Shown: one piece after another, positions 7,037 through 18,134 of the stretch | Layout of the letters: every line of letters begins with the position of its first letter | Position numbering within the stretch: the stretch's first letter is position 1 | NCBI GenBank assembly: GCA_025201765.1 | Contig: MU623675.1 | Location: 1-18,310 of the forward strand | DNA length: 18,310 nucleotides | Source of the DNA: Daldinia sp. FL1419 | Lineage: Eukaryota > Ascomycota > Sordariomycetes > Xylariales > Hypoxylaceae | Direction of reading: 5' to 3' | Made by a program: the position numbers and the translations under genes | The notes under the pieces: model-generated | The model's input: only the letters and a program-made list of their open reading frames with translations | Told to the model about the DNA's origin: nothing | Databases searched by the model: none

Positions 7037-8836
7037 AACACCACTATAAAAAACTTTTTATAATTATATTAATTTATAACCTATATCTTTTAATTTTGGA
7101 ATTGTTTAACCAATTTAATTTAATTAAAATATAAATTAATAATATATTTAGAATATTAAATAAAATATTTAATGAATTAAAAGAGGATAAAATAAAAAAA
7201 ATTAAATTTAAAATAAAACCTAAATTATATTTTAATAAAGATATCCTATTAATATTTAATAATTATATTATTTTAATTAATAATAATAATAATATTTATT
7301 TATATTAAAAAGAATAAGGTAAAAAAATTACGTTAATTCAAAACGGAAAGGATAATACTATTTAACCATATGTATAGCAGTAAGTCTATAATGTTTATAT
7401 TATTTTTATTTATTAACCTAAAATAACATTTAATATATATAAAATAATTTAATATAAAAAATTTAAAAAAATTAAAATTAATAAATTTAATAAATATTTT
7501 CAATGGTAACTAAACAACTTACCATAAAAATTCTAATATATTAAACTAAATTTTATTATAATAAAGATCTTTATATTTATTAATAAATTATTTATAAATA
7601 ATAAGGATTTTAATTTTTAAATTAATTATAAAATCTTTATTATTAAAGAGATTATAATAGATAAATTATTTATTATAATTAATAATCTAATTTATTAGAG
7701 TTTTATGAAATGTAAACAAATTATTTAAAATATTTTAATAAATGAAATCTATATTATAATATATGGTGTAAATATGGTTATTACAATTGGAACAATAGTA
7801 ACATCTATATTTAATAAGTTTTAGCTCTTTATAACATTTATAATCATATGTATTAACTTATTTTTACTTTATAAATGTCTTATCAAATTTGGAATAATAA
7901 AAGAAAAATAATTAATAATTAATATTATATTATTCTAACAATCTTACAGAAAAAAACCAATCTTAACATATTTAAACACTTAAGATCATAACCTTAACTA
8001 ACACTTATTAATATCACATAATCTCACAAGAAAAGAAAAAATTACTAATATAAGAATGTTAATTATATGACCATAATGGTACAGACCCATTTTAATCTTG
8101 TATTTAACTCTATATATTTTGATCGGAAATTAAAATACATTCCTTCTTAAATTATACCACTTTTAATTAAATTTACAAATACCTTTACTTTTACTATTGC
8201 ATGCAATGGTACCTTATCCATCCAACATATTTATTATTTTACAAATTCTTTAATTATATTTAATAATTTTACATTTAATTATTTAAATTTCTTAATTTAT
8301 TTTTTTTATATAATAATTATATTATAATTTTTTTTATAGATAATAATATGTGAATTATTAAAATTTTTAATTTTAATATTTAATATCTTTTAAAGGTATA
8401 TTTTAATTTTGGTTTTGGTAAGTACTTTATTTTTTATTGTTAAGAATTCTATAGTGTTAATATTTAAAATATTATTTATTTAAAGATTTATAATTTTAAA
8501 TAAAATTATATTTATTATTAATAGGTATAAATTAAATATTAATAGTTTTATATTAAATTCTTATTAATAATAATATAAATAAATTTTAAATTAATATATT
8601 TTTAATTTAATTAAATTATATAATTATTTAATAATATATATTAATATTTTTTTAGGATATTTATTTTTTAATTTTATTAATAATTATATAAATATTATTT
8701 ATTATATAGGTATTTTAAATTAAATATATATTATAATAATATTCTTTATTATGATTTTTATGTTTTAATATTGGAGAATTGGAATTAAGGTTAGAATGAG
8801 GTATTGGTTTATTTTTTGGATGGTAGAAATATATAT
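7037..8836. other. Decayed AT-rich inter-element DNA, no gene seen
   Basis: About 1.8 kb lies between E1 and E2. Every frame is broken by many stops and no family is recognisable. Composition shifts along it: 8340-8836 is almost free of C, whereas 7920-8230 keeps C and has little G. A slightly less decayed patch around 8060-8225 holds GGTACAGACCC and ATGCAATGGTACC. It could be old transposon sequence erased by RIP, but nothing in it proves that. Confidence 0.6.
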
Positions 8837-8912
8837 TAAAATTATTCTTATGTTTTTAATTAAATTCCCTTTTTAATTACTTTTATAACTGAGTCACCCC
8901 AATTACATAAGT
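8837..8912 (+). repeat. E2 left terminal inverted repeat
   Basis: Matches the reverse complement of 12677-12752 with two mismatches, despite heavy decay elsewhere in E2. Confidence 0.88.
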
Positions 8913-8946
8913 TTTTTTTTGTTTTTTAAGGGGGGGGTTTTTTATA
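8913..8946. repeat. Homopolymer block inside E2 left end
   Basis: T-runs, then about seven G, then T-runs. Equivalent in position to 85-134 but shorter. Confidence 0.7.
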
Positions 8947-9139
8947 GAGGTTTGTAATGTAATTACGTAATTGAAGCTGCAAGACCTTATTAACCTCCAT
9001 GGAACCAACCCTTCTAAGGTTTCCATAGGCTTTTTAGAACATAAATAAGCCTTCAGAAGTTGTTTTCTTGTCTGATCAGTTTAAGTTCTCAAATATAGAA
9101 TCATTAGTTTTTTTATAGCAATAAGTTGGGGTGATAGGG
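8947..9139 (+). repeat. E2 left subterminal module
   Basis: Homologue of 135-331, including ACGTAATTGAAGCTGCAAGA, GGTTTCCATAGGC and AGTTGGGGTGATAGGGCC. Confidence 0.75.
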
Positions 9140-9155
9140 CCAGGACGAAATCCGC
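9140..9155 (+). repeat. Hairpin motif, mutated (E2 left, outer)
   Basis: CCAGGACGAAATCCGC carries G to A in the 3' stem strand (GTCC to ATCC), which weakens the stem. Confidence 0.75.
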
Positions 9156-9659
9156 CAATCTAACCCTTCTAATTAAGGTTTCTACAGGCTTTTTAATACG
9201 TAAATAAGCCCTCAAGAGTTGTTTTCCTATCTGATCAGCTCAAGCTCTCAAGCATTGAATCATCAGTTTTCGACAGAGATTTGTACGATAAAACTGCAGG
9301 ACATATCCTGCAGGAGCTATTAGAGCTCCTATTCAATTAGAGCTCCTGTTCAATGTATAGGCCCTCAAATGTTGATTTTTGTTTGATCAGCTCCAGTTCT
9401 CAAGCATAGAATCATCAGTTTTTCTATAGAGATTCGTACGATAAAAGTGTAGGGTTAGGGCATACCCTGCAGGAGTTATTGGAGCTCAAATTCAACGTAA
9501 ATAACCCTCCAGAAGTTGTTTTCCTGTCTGATCAGCTCAAGTTCTTAAGGATAGAATCGTCAATTTTTAAAACCATAGAATTTTGTACGATAAAAGTGTA
9601 GGGTTAGGGCATATCTTGCAGGAGCTATTAGAGCTTAAATTCAACATAAATAAGTTGTT
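9156..9659 (+). repeat. E2 left arm tandem array, about three units
   Basis: GTACGAT landmarks lie near 9272, 9437 and 9583. The double hairpin is intact near 9296-9330. This is much shorter than the other three arms, showing copy-number change. Confidence 0.8.
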
Positions 9660-9886
9660 TCTTCTCTAATCAGCTCAAATTCTTACTAATAAAAAAGATA
9701 TACCCAATCATAAATGTTTTCTTAAACTTTAAATTTTTAATGTGTTTTTTTACCCTTTATCAATTCTTATTAGCTCTTATCAGCTCTTATCAATTATTAT
9801 CAATTACTTATTAATTACTTATCAATTTCTTATTAATTTTTTATTAATTTCACATAGTAATTTATTGGAAAATTTTAGTATAATAT
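9660..9886 (+). repeat. E2 left inner arm segment with minisatellite
   Basis: Homologue of 2286-2570, with the minisatellite at 9757-9851. Most differences from E1 are C to T, such as TTATCAATT to TTATTAATT. The frame at 9742-9933 is not a gene. Confidence 0.8.
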
Positions 9887-9902
9887 ACTGGATTTCGTCC
9901 TG
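9887..9902 (-). repeat. Hairpin motif, mutated (E2 left, inner)
   Basis: ACTGGATTTCGTCCTGG (9886-9902) shows C to T changes against ACCGGACTTCGTCCTGG of E1. Confidence 0.75.
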
Positions 9903-10687
9903 GATAATGAATTTTTTATTAAGATTATTATAATTTTGAATAATAAATTTTAATTTTTTATAAAATATAGGTATATTTTTTTTTATTTTACAAATTATTT
10001 ATAATTTAAAAATTGTTATTTTTTAGTGAATTAATATGTTATATATTTTGGATTATAAAATTCTTTTATTAAATAATGTATTAAATCTTTTTATATTTAA
10101 TGTTTTATATAATTTCTTTATAATAATAATCTTTTTTATTATTAAGGTATAAAATATTAATTTATAAAAGATTGTTGGTATGTATAAGATTTTCTTTTAA
10201 GATTATTTTATAATTATTTAGATTAAATATACGTTTGAATAATTGTATTTAAAATTTTTTAGTAGGTATTAAGTTATTTTTAGGTTGGATGTAGGATTTA
10301 ATATGGGAGTTTTAAAATATAGATATTCTTTTAGATATGCTAAATATTATAATAATATTTTTATTAGTAATTATAATAATTTTATAAAGGTTTTTTTATT
10401 TACCCTTTTTTTAATAAATAAGGATTTTATTATTAATAAATAGAGATATAAATAATATTTTTATAGTATTGGGGTTATTATAAATATTAATTGTGTTTTA
10501 AATAAAGTGTTATAATTTAATTTCTTTAATCTTAATTAGAATTTTTTATATTATTTAAATATAATGAATTTAGGTAGGTATAAATAATAAATATATATTA
10601 ATTTGGGGATAAATGTCAAAAATAAGTAATATTAAAATAAGTTTATTAGGATTAATTATATTATTAATTATTTTTACAATTATTTAT
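9903..10687. other. E2 central spacer, C-depleted AT-rich DNA, no gene seen
   Basis: The sequence is A, T and G with almost no C; 10261-10320 has 15 G and no C. This fits long-range C to T change on this strand only. It shows no clear similarity to array B1, which occupies the same position in E1. No ORF is present. Confidence 0.65.
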
Positions 10688-10703
10688 CCAGGACGAAGTC
10701 CGA
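10688..10703 (+). repeat. Hairpin motif (E2 right, inner)
   Basis: CCAGGACGAAGTCCGA is intact in stem and loop (10691-10701), next to a heavily decayed spacer. Confidence 0.85.
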
Positions 10704-10955
10704 TATATTATACTAAAACTTTCCAATAAATTACTATATGAAATTAATAAGAAATTAATAAATAATTGATAAATAATTGATAAGTAATTGATAATAATTG
10801 ATAAGAACTGATAAGAGCTGATAAGAGCTGATAAGAGCTAATAAGAGCTAATAAGGGGTAAAAAAACATATTAAAAATTTAAAGTTTAAGAAAACATTTA
10901 TGATTAAATGTATCCTTTTTTTTAGTAAAAATTTGAGCTAATTAGAGAAAAAACA
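10704..10955 (-). repeat. E2 right inner arm segment with minisatellite
   Basis: Homologue of 5113-5335, with minisatellite at 10741-10856. Differences from E1 are largely G to A: ATTGATAAG to ATTAATAAG, and GTGTATTATACTGAAAC to ATATATTATACTAAAAC. Confidence 0.8.
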
Positions 10956-12384
10956 ACTTATTTATATTGAATTTAAGCTCTAATAGTTCTTGCAAGATAT
11001 GCCCTAACCCTATACTTTTATTATACAAATCTCTATGAAAAACTAATAATTCTATCCTTGAAAATTTGAGTTGATCAGATAAAAAAATAATTTTTAAGGA
11101 ATTTTAATAGTTTTTACAAAATATACCCTAACCCTACACTTTTATTGTACGAATTTTTATGGAAAGATTGATCATTTTATGTTTAAGAACTTAAACTAAT
11201 TAGACAGAAAAATAATTTTTAAAGAACTTTAATAGTTCTTGCAGGACATGCCCTACAATTTTATCGTACAAAACTCTATAGAAAATTGATAATTCTATGC
11301 TTAAAAGCTTGAACTGATCAAATAAAAATTAATATTTAAGGGCCTATATATTAAATATGAACTTTAATTGAACAGGAGCTCCTGTAAGACATACCCTGTA
11401 ATTTTATCATATAAAGCTCTATAAAAAACTAATAATTCTATATTTGAGAACTTAAGCTAATCAAATAGGAAAATAACTTCTGAAAGTTTATTTATATTAA
11501 ACAAAAACTTTAATTAAACAAAAATTCTAATAGTTCCTACAAGATATGCATTAACCCTACACTTTTATCGTACAAATCTCTATAGAAAAACTAATGATTT
11601 TGTGTTTGAGAACCTGAGTTGATCAAATAAGTAAACAACTTCTAAAAGCCTATACATTGAATATGAGTTTTAATTAAATAGGAGCTCCTGCAGGATATGC
11701 CCTGCAGTTTTATCGTACAAATTTCTATCAAAAACTGACAATTTTGTGCTTGAGAACTTAAGCTGATCAAATTAAAATCAATATTTGAGGGCTTATACAT
11801 TGAATAAGAGCTTAAATTGAATAGGAGTTCCTACATTTTATTGTATGAATCTCTATGGAAACACTGATGATTCTATACTTGAGAACTTGAGTTGATTAGA
11901 TAGGAAAATAACTTCTGAGGGCTTATTTTGTTGAATATGAGCTTTAATAGCTCCTGCAGGATATGCCCTGCAGTTTTATCGTACAAAGCTTTATAAAAAA
12001 CTGACAATTTTATACTTGAGAATTTAAACTGATTAGACCAGAAAACAACTTCTGGAGGTTTATTTATTTAAATAGGAGCTCTAATAGCTTTTGCAGGATA
12101 TGCCCTGCACTTTATTATACGAATTTTTATGGAAAAATTGATGATTGGGTACATCCTAATTTGAACTGATCAGATAGGAAAATAACTTCTAAGGGCTTAT
12201 TTATGTTGAGCATGAGCTCTAATAGTTCCTGCAGGATATGCTTTGTAGTTTTATTGTACAAATCTCTATCAAAAACTGACGATTCTATGCTTGAGAACTT
12301 GAGCTGATCAGATAAGAAAACAACTCTTGCAGGCTTATTTACATATTAAAAAGCTTGTAGAAACCTTAATTAGAAGGGTTAGAT
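10956..12384 (-). repeat. E2 right arm tandem array, decayed ~145-bp units
   Basis: About nine or ten units carry TTATCGTAC-type landmarks, several reduced to TTATTATAC. The double hairpin survives near 11685-11710 (CTCCTGCAGGATATGCCCTG) and 11950-11975. Both C to T and G to A changes occur. Confidence 0.8.
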
Positions 12385-12401
12385 TGGCGGACTTCGTCCT
12401 G
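12385..12401 (-). repeat. Hairpin motif (E2 right, outer)
   Basis: GGCGGACTTCGTCCTGG is intact (core 12388-12398), followed by CCCTATCACCCC. Confidence 0.85.
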
Positions 12402-12676
12402 GCCCTATCACCCCGATTTATTGCTATGGAAAACTGATAATTCTATACTTGAGAATATATCTATACTTGAAAACATAAGCTGATCAGATAAGAAAACAAC
12501 TCCTGAAAGCTTATTTATGGTTGGCTCCGTGGAGGCTAATAAGGTCTTACAGCTTCAATTACGTAATTATACTATTCAATTACGTAATTACGCTACAGCC
12601 TTCTGTAAGTACCCGCCTTTAAAAAAATAATAAATAAAAAATAATAATAAAAAATAATAAAAAATAATAAAAAAAA
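12402..12676 (-). repeat. E2 right subterminal module and A-rich block
   Basis: Homologue of 6714-6961. About 30 bp present in E1 (the CCTGTGGAAACCTTAGAAGG part) is missing here, and a 21-bp unit beginning TTCAATTACGTAATTA is tandemly duplicated (12554-12574 and 12575-12595, two differences). The homopolymer block is replaced by an A-rich AATAAT simple repeat at 12618-12676. Confidence 0.75.
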
Positions 12677-12752
12677 ACTTATGTAATTGGGGTGACTCAG
12701 TTATAAAAATAATTAAAAAGGTAATTTAATTAAAAACATAAGAATAATTTTA
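12677..12752 (-). repeat. E2 right terminal inverted repeat
   Basis: Runs from ACTTATGTAATTGGGGTGAC to GAATAATTTTA. It pairs with 8837-8912. Confidence 0.88.
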
Positions 12753-12935
12753 GTTATAATATTTTTAAATTAAAATTTTGGAATTTATTTATAATTATTT
12801 TATAGGTTTGGTGGATTAGGTTGTAATATCTTTTTATTTTATTGATTGTTTAATATATAATTTCAATAATATGTATTTTATTTTGAAATTTCAAATTATT
12901 AAAATTTATTTTTATATTATAAAAAATAATATTTA
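12753..12935. other. AT-rich decayed flank of E2
   Basis: Low-complexity A/T sequence with no visible repeat unit or gene. Confidence 0.55.
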
Positions 12936-12985
12936 CAGGGTTAAGATCTATGTCTTTCTTATTTCATTAGTTGCGTCACAATCCT

Positions 12986-13001
12986 AACTGACCAATCAGT
13001 T
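12986..13001. repeat. Hairpin AACTGA-CCAA-TCAGTT
   Basis: A 6-bp perfect stem has a CCAA loop, and the loop plus 3' stem contain a CCAATCAG copy. Confidence 0.7.
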
Positions 13002-13036
13002 CCCAGAGAAATCCCCTGCAATTTCGGACGTTTTCA

Positions 13037-13052
13037 GCTGTTGTACAACAGC
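13037..13052. repeat. Perfect 16-bp palindrome
   Basis: GCTGTTGTACAACAGC is fully self-complementary. It could be a dimeric-protein binding site or a chance palindrome. Confidence 0.75.
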
Positions 13053-13283
13053 CTCCAATCAGAAACACATGCAACCTATCTCAAAAAACCACAAATTCAG
13101 CTATCTTTCAAATAATATTAATTATTAATATTTTTAAGTAATTTTCAAATTGATATAATGAATTAAAGTGGTTTTGAATTTTGATATACCTTGTGCGCGC
13201 GCCTGTGGCTTCCCCGTGGCGTATAGCTTTTTCAATTAAACAGGAGTTTATATCAGTAAAATCCCCCTGCAAATCGTTCAACT

Positions 13284-15950
13284 AGGGTCTTGAATAAGAG
13301 CTTTAATTATTATTAAACAAAAGTTTTAATTAAACAAGAATTCTAATTTAATAAAAGTTTTAATAGTTAAATATAAGATAATTATATGTTAAATAAAGTA
13401 GGTATTAAAGTGATTAAATAAAAGGCTAATAAAAGTAATTGCTAGCAATGGTAATTGGCGTTCAAGAGGTAGAATTGATGATATATTCAATAAGAGAGAA
13501 AAACTATAAATTATTGTAAGAAGGTATATAAAAGGTGATATTTAAAGAGCTTAACCTAATTAGATAAGAATCAACACTTAGGGGCTTATATATTAAATAA
13601 GAACTTTAATTTAGGGTTAATGCTATTGAATAGGAACTATAATTGAATAGGAACTCTAATAGTTATTTAGATGCAAGGTAGTTTTATCCTAAGGAAGGTA
13701 TTTAAATGATTAAATATAAGAACTAATATGGGTGATTGCTGGTAATGGTAGCGCGCTCAAGAGATGGAAAAAACGATATATTCAATAAAAGAACAAATTC
13801 ATAAATTATTATAAAAAGCTATAAGAGAAAGTAATGGTTCTTTAGAACTTGATCTGATTAGCCAAGAATTAATTTTTGAGGGTTTATTTATATTCTGAAA
13901 AAGCCTATGGAAACCCTAGAAAAGGTTATTCCATGGAGGCTTGCAAGATATACCCTGCACTTCAGCTATCCCATGATAAACCAGAAATTTGAATAATATA
14001 AAAGATGTAAGGTGATTATATCCTAAAGAAGGTATTAAAATGATTAAATAAGATAATTAATAGGGGCAATTGTTAATAATAGTAACTGGCACTTAAGATA
14101 ATATATTTAATAAAAGAAAATATTATTATTGAATAGGAACTTTAAATAATAGTTAAATATAAAATGATTATATGTTGAAGAAGGTATTAAAGTAATAAAA
14201 TGAATGGTTAATTAATAGAGGTTATTTTTGGCGCTTAAGAGATAGAATAGATGATATATTTAATAAAAGAGAAAAGTCATAAATTATTGGAAAAAGGTAT
14301 ATGAAAGATGATGTTCAAAGAACTCGACCCAATCAAGCAAGAACCAAGATTTAAGGGTTTATATATTGAATAGGAGCTTGGATTGAATAAGAGTTCGGAT
14401 TGAATAGGAGCTATAATAGCTACTTAAATACAATGTGATTATATTTTAAGGAAGGTATTTAAGTGATCAAATAAAAAGGTAATTAATAGAAGTTATTACT
14501 GGTGTTTAAGGGATAAAATGGATGATATATTTAACTAAAAACAAAGTTATAAATTAGGTATCGTAGGAAGCTATAAAAAAAGCTAAATAAATTGATGCTT
14601 AAGAACTTAACCTGATCAAGTAAGAATCAACTCTTAAAGGCTTATATATTAAATAGGAGCTTGAATTTAGGGTTAATACTATTAAACAAGAACTATAATA
14701 GAATAGGAGCTCTAATAACTAAGTAAATATAAGGTAACTATATCCTAAAAAATGATATTAAAATAATTAAATAAAAGGTTATTAGCGATAATTGCTAGCA
14801 ATAGTAGCTGGCGCTAAAGAAATAGAATAAATGATACCTATATTCAATAAGAGAGAAAAGTTATAAACTATCGTAAAAAACTATATAAAAGGTGATGTTT
14901 AAAGAGCTTAACCTAATCAAACAAAAATCAACGATTAAGGGCTTATATATTGAACATAAGCTCTAATTAGATATAAGTTCTAATAGTTCCTATAGGATAT
15001 GCCCTGCATTACAGCTACCCCATAACAAATTATATCCTAAAGAAGGTGCTAAACAGATTAAATAAAGGCTAAAGAGGTAACAGCTAACAACAGTAGCTGG
15101 TGCTTAAAAGATAGAATTAATGATATATTCAACAAAAGACAAGAAAGTTATAAACTATCGTAAGAAGTTATAAGAAAAACTAAATAAATAAATGTTTGAG
15201 AACTTAAGCTGATCAAATAAGAAAAATAATTCTTAAAGGCTTATTTATATTTAAAAAAACCTGTGGAAACCTAGAAGGGTTGGTTCCATAAAAGTTAATA
15301 AAATATTATAAAGTAGTTTTAATTATATAATTATATTACCCCAAATATTAAAAGATGAATTGGATATTTATATTATTAAGTAGGAGCTTTAATAACTCTT
15401 ACAGGATATGCCCTACACTTTAATTACCCTATAACAGGCCAGAGATTATATAAAAGAAAAGATGTAAAATAATTATATCCTAAAGAGCAGAATAGAATGA
15501 TCAAGTAGAATAAATTACTATATATAATTGTTTACAAATAATAGCAATTTATAAGAGGTTATATTTAAAAGAAAATTAAAATTATATATTATTATATAAA
15601 GCTTTATAAAGAAATTAATCCCATAGAACCTAAAAAGCCTGTACTAATCAAATAAGAAAAATAACTTTTAAGAGCTTATTTATATTTAAAAGAACTGTGG
15701 AGACCTAAGAGGTTTAGCCTTAAGGAAGCTAATAAGGTCTCTGTAGGATAATATCTATTATATAAATATATTACCTCAATTTATTATAATTTAAGTAAAT
15801 TAGAATAATAAATATAATAATAAATATATTATTTTAATTTAAAAATTATATTTATTATTAAATATTTAATTAATAATTATAAAATAAGAATGATTAATCC
15901 TGAAAGTAAAGCTAATCGCAAAGCAACCAGCCCCCAAAAACTAGTAAATA
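13284..15950 (+). repeat. Array B2: paralogue of B1, eight ~260-330-bp units
   Basis: Unit landmarks (ATTATATCCTAAAG or variants) lie near 13383, 13685, 14018, 14167, 14432, 14737, 15027 and 15474. Conserved strings are GGTATTAAAATGATTAAATA, TTGCTAGCAATGGTA, TGGCGTTCAAGAG, GATATATTCAATAA, CTTAACCTGATCAAG and TATATATTGAATAGGAGC. The final 700 bp match the end of B1 in order, including GCTAATAAGGTCTCT and a (TAATAAATA)-like tail. B2 contains TTTAGGGTTAAT twice (about 13611 and 14664). It retains G where B1 has A, and has T where B1 keeps C. No gene is present. Confidence 0.8.
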
Positions 15951-18086
15951 TTAATTTAATATTTATTTAATATTTTTTATATTTTTTTAATTATAATATT
16001 TTTTATAAATTATATTATTTGGAAGTTAATAATAATATTAATTATATATAAAATTAATTATTCTTTTAAATATATAATATTAATAATTACTTTATAATTG
16101 AAATTTATATTAGAATTTTTAAAAATAAACCTGAATTTTTATAAAATTTTATCTTTAATTTGATAATGGTAATAAAATTTATTAATTTCTTTAATATTAT
16201 TTATATTAATATTATAATTAATTTTATTTAAAAGATTATAAAATTTTTCAATTATAAAATAATTAAAATAAATATATAAATATTGTAATTTTATTTTTAT
16301 AAAGTAAATAATATTAATTTTATTTATTTTATTTATTTATTACTATCCCGATTTACCTAGAATATATTATAGGTATCTGGTCTATCTCTTGGTATTTATT
16401 CTGGGTAAGAATTATATTCCGGAAAAAACCTACCCACTGCCTATTTAAATAAATTATATTACTATAGCTTTGGTTTTATTTTATATTCTTATTAAAATTT
16501 ATTTTTTAATAGAAATAATTAAACTTTAATATAAAAAAATATTTTATATATTATAATATTAATTATATAAAATAATGTGGCAGTGGCCCAGATGTAGGGT
16601 AATAATAAAATTTAAAATAGCTTTATTATTTTTTTTAATAAATAATAAAAATGTTATTGTATTGTAAAAAGGTTATTTTGGGGGAGGGTTGGGATATATA
16701 CAATTTATATAGGGTATAAATATATATAAATAACTTTATATTTTTATGAAAAGTTATTTTATATTTTTATTTTTATAAATTTTTTTTTAATATCACAATA
16801 TTATATTTATTTTCCAAAATAGTTCAAAATAGTACTACCAACCCATAACCTTTTCTAGTTAATTTTAATCCTTTTTATATATTTTATTTATACTTTACAA
16901 TATTATAATATAATATTATTATACCCATTATATTTATAGTTTAATACTATTTTAAAAAACCTATTTTATTTTTATATATGTATTATATTAAATAAAAAAA
17001 AATTTATATATTTGTAAATGTTCCATTATTTCTCCAATATTATCCTATTATTAATTTTTTTTAAGTGTTTTAATCCCTTTATTAGAAATTATTATAATAT
17101 TTTAGATTTAATATAATATTTCAATATTGAATTACGCCGGGATTATAATCCCAATATAGTTATATATTATAAAAACAATTTATTTACTAAGGATGGGGAA
17201 TTGTATAAAGAGCATAGTTACACCTTTCCAGCATAATTCTAAGAATCAATTACTAAGGTTTTACTATAACTTCTCCAAAATTTTCAAGCCCTTAAGAAAT
17301 TTATTAAGGAATTATTAATAATATCTAATAATTATTTTTATTATATTTAATCCCTTACTCACCAGATCTATAATTCTTGTATATTTTAATAATTTTAAAA
17401 AGATTATTTATTTTAGTATTATTAATATTGTAATTATTCTATAGTATAATCCCATTCAATATCTATTCCATTAATATTTATTAATTATAATATAGGATTT
17501 ATAAGGGAATTAATTTTAAAAAAAAAATATATATATATATTATTTTATTCTTAATAATTTATATTATCCTTATATATTATTATTGCAGTAATTTTTTATT
17601 TAAAAAATTTAATTAACATTAAATATTTTATTATTCCCCAATAATAATCCACTACAAATCCTTAGTAATTTTTTAGTATACCCAAACTTAAATCCTAATA
17701 AATACAACCTTCTTTTTAAAAATATACTTACCTTTGTTTAAGATTTTTTAATATATATGATTAAAGAAAATAAAGAGGAAGATAAGGAAGCGGACACAAA
17801 AAAAGGCAATTTCAACAAGTATAGTTTAAAATAAATGTAGAATAATCCTAAATAAACATAATTTTCTTAAAGGATCCCATTAATATATTATTATTTACAT
17901 CTTTTTATTTAATTATAAGTTTTTTTCATTCAATTTAAAATTTCTAAAAACATTTACACTAAACAAATTATAATACTATTCTATACATAAATAATTAAAC
18001 CTATCTAAAAAACCAATAAATTATTAATAAGGTTTTATCAAGGTTAAATAATATTTTTTTATAATTCATATTAATTAAAATTAAAT
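15951..18086. other. Decayed AT-rich DNA, no gene seen
   Basis: About 2.1 kb contains no ORF, repeat family or RNA I can recognise. 16820-17750 keeps C and has little G (17641-17700: 12 C, 2 G). Less decayed patches lie at 16345-16445, 16576-16605 and 17770-17825 (GGAAGCGGACACAAAAAAAG). An AT dinucleotide run lies near 17527-17541. Confidence 0.6.
16353..16408. repeat. Imperfect inverted repeat in AT-rich tract
   Basis: TTACCTAGAAT (16353-16363) pairs 10/11 with ATTCTGGGTAA (16398-16408). It may be a small decayed element. Confidence 0.4.
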
Positions 18087-18101
18087 CCAGGACGAAGCCG
18101 G
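18087..18101 (+). repeat. Hairpin motif variant, isolated copy 1
   Basis: CCAGGACGAAGCCGG lacks the T of GTCC, which shortens the stem. Confidence 0.65.
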
Positions 18102-18134
18102 TAGCCAAAAGTGTAATTTAATTCCAATAGGAAG

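Larger units (their letters stand above)
8837..12752. mobile_element. E2: second fold-back-like element, more decayed
   Basis: The ends TAAAATTATTC (8837-8847) and GAATAATTTTA (12742-12752) open terminal repeats of about 76 bp that differ at only two sites. It has the same order of parts as E1: homopolymer, subterminal module, hairpin, tandem array, minisatellite, hairpin. The left arm is about 1.07 kb with only three array units, and the right arm about 2.07 kb. The centre (9903-10687) is unrelated to the centre of E1. Compared with E1, differences are mainly C to T in the left inner arm and G to A in the right inner arm. No transposase or ORF is present. A target-site duplication is not evident; TA at each tip is possible. 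Confidence 0.78.
12936..13283. other. Less decayed island with palindromes and CpG
   Basis: This is a short stretch with higher G+C. It includes TTGCGTCACAA (12971-12981), two CCAATCAG copies (12992-12999, 13055-13062), AACTGA-CCAA-TCAGTT (12986-13001) and the perfect 16-bp palindrome GCTGTTGTACAACAGC (13037-13052). It also holds a GTGCGCGCGC run (13193-13202). Related strings AAATCCCCTGCAA and AAATCCCCCTGCAAAT lie near 13010 and 13259. CCAAT boxes and a CRE-like GCGTCAC would fit a promoter relic, but no gene follows. It may equally be a remnant of a low-copy insertion. Confidence 0.4.

Noticed and set aside
9742..9933. 63-codon frame, plus strand
   Set aside because: Translation of the minisatellite of E2.
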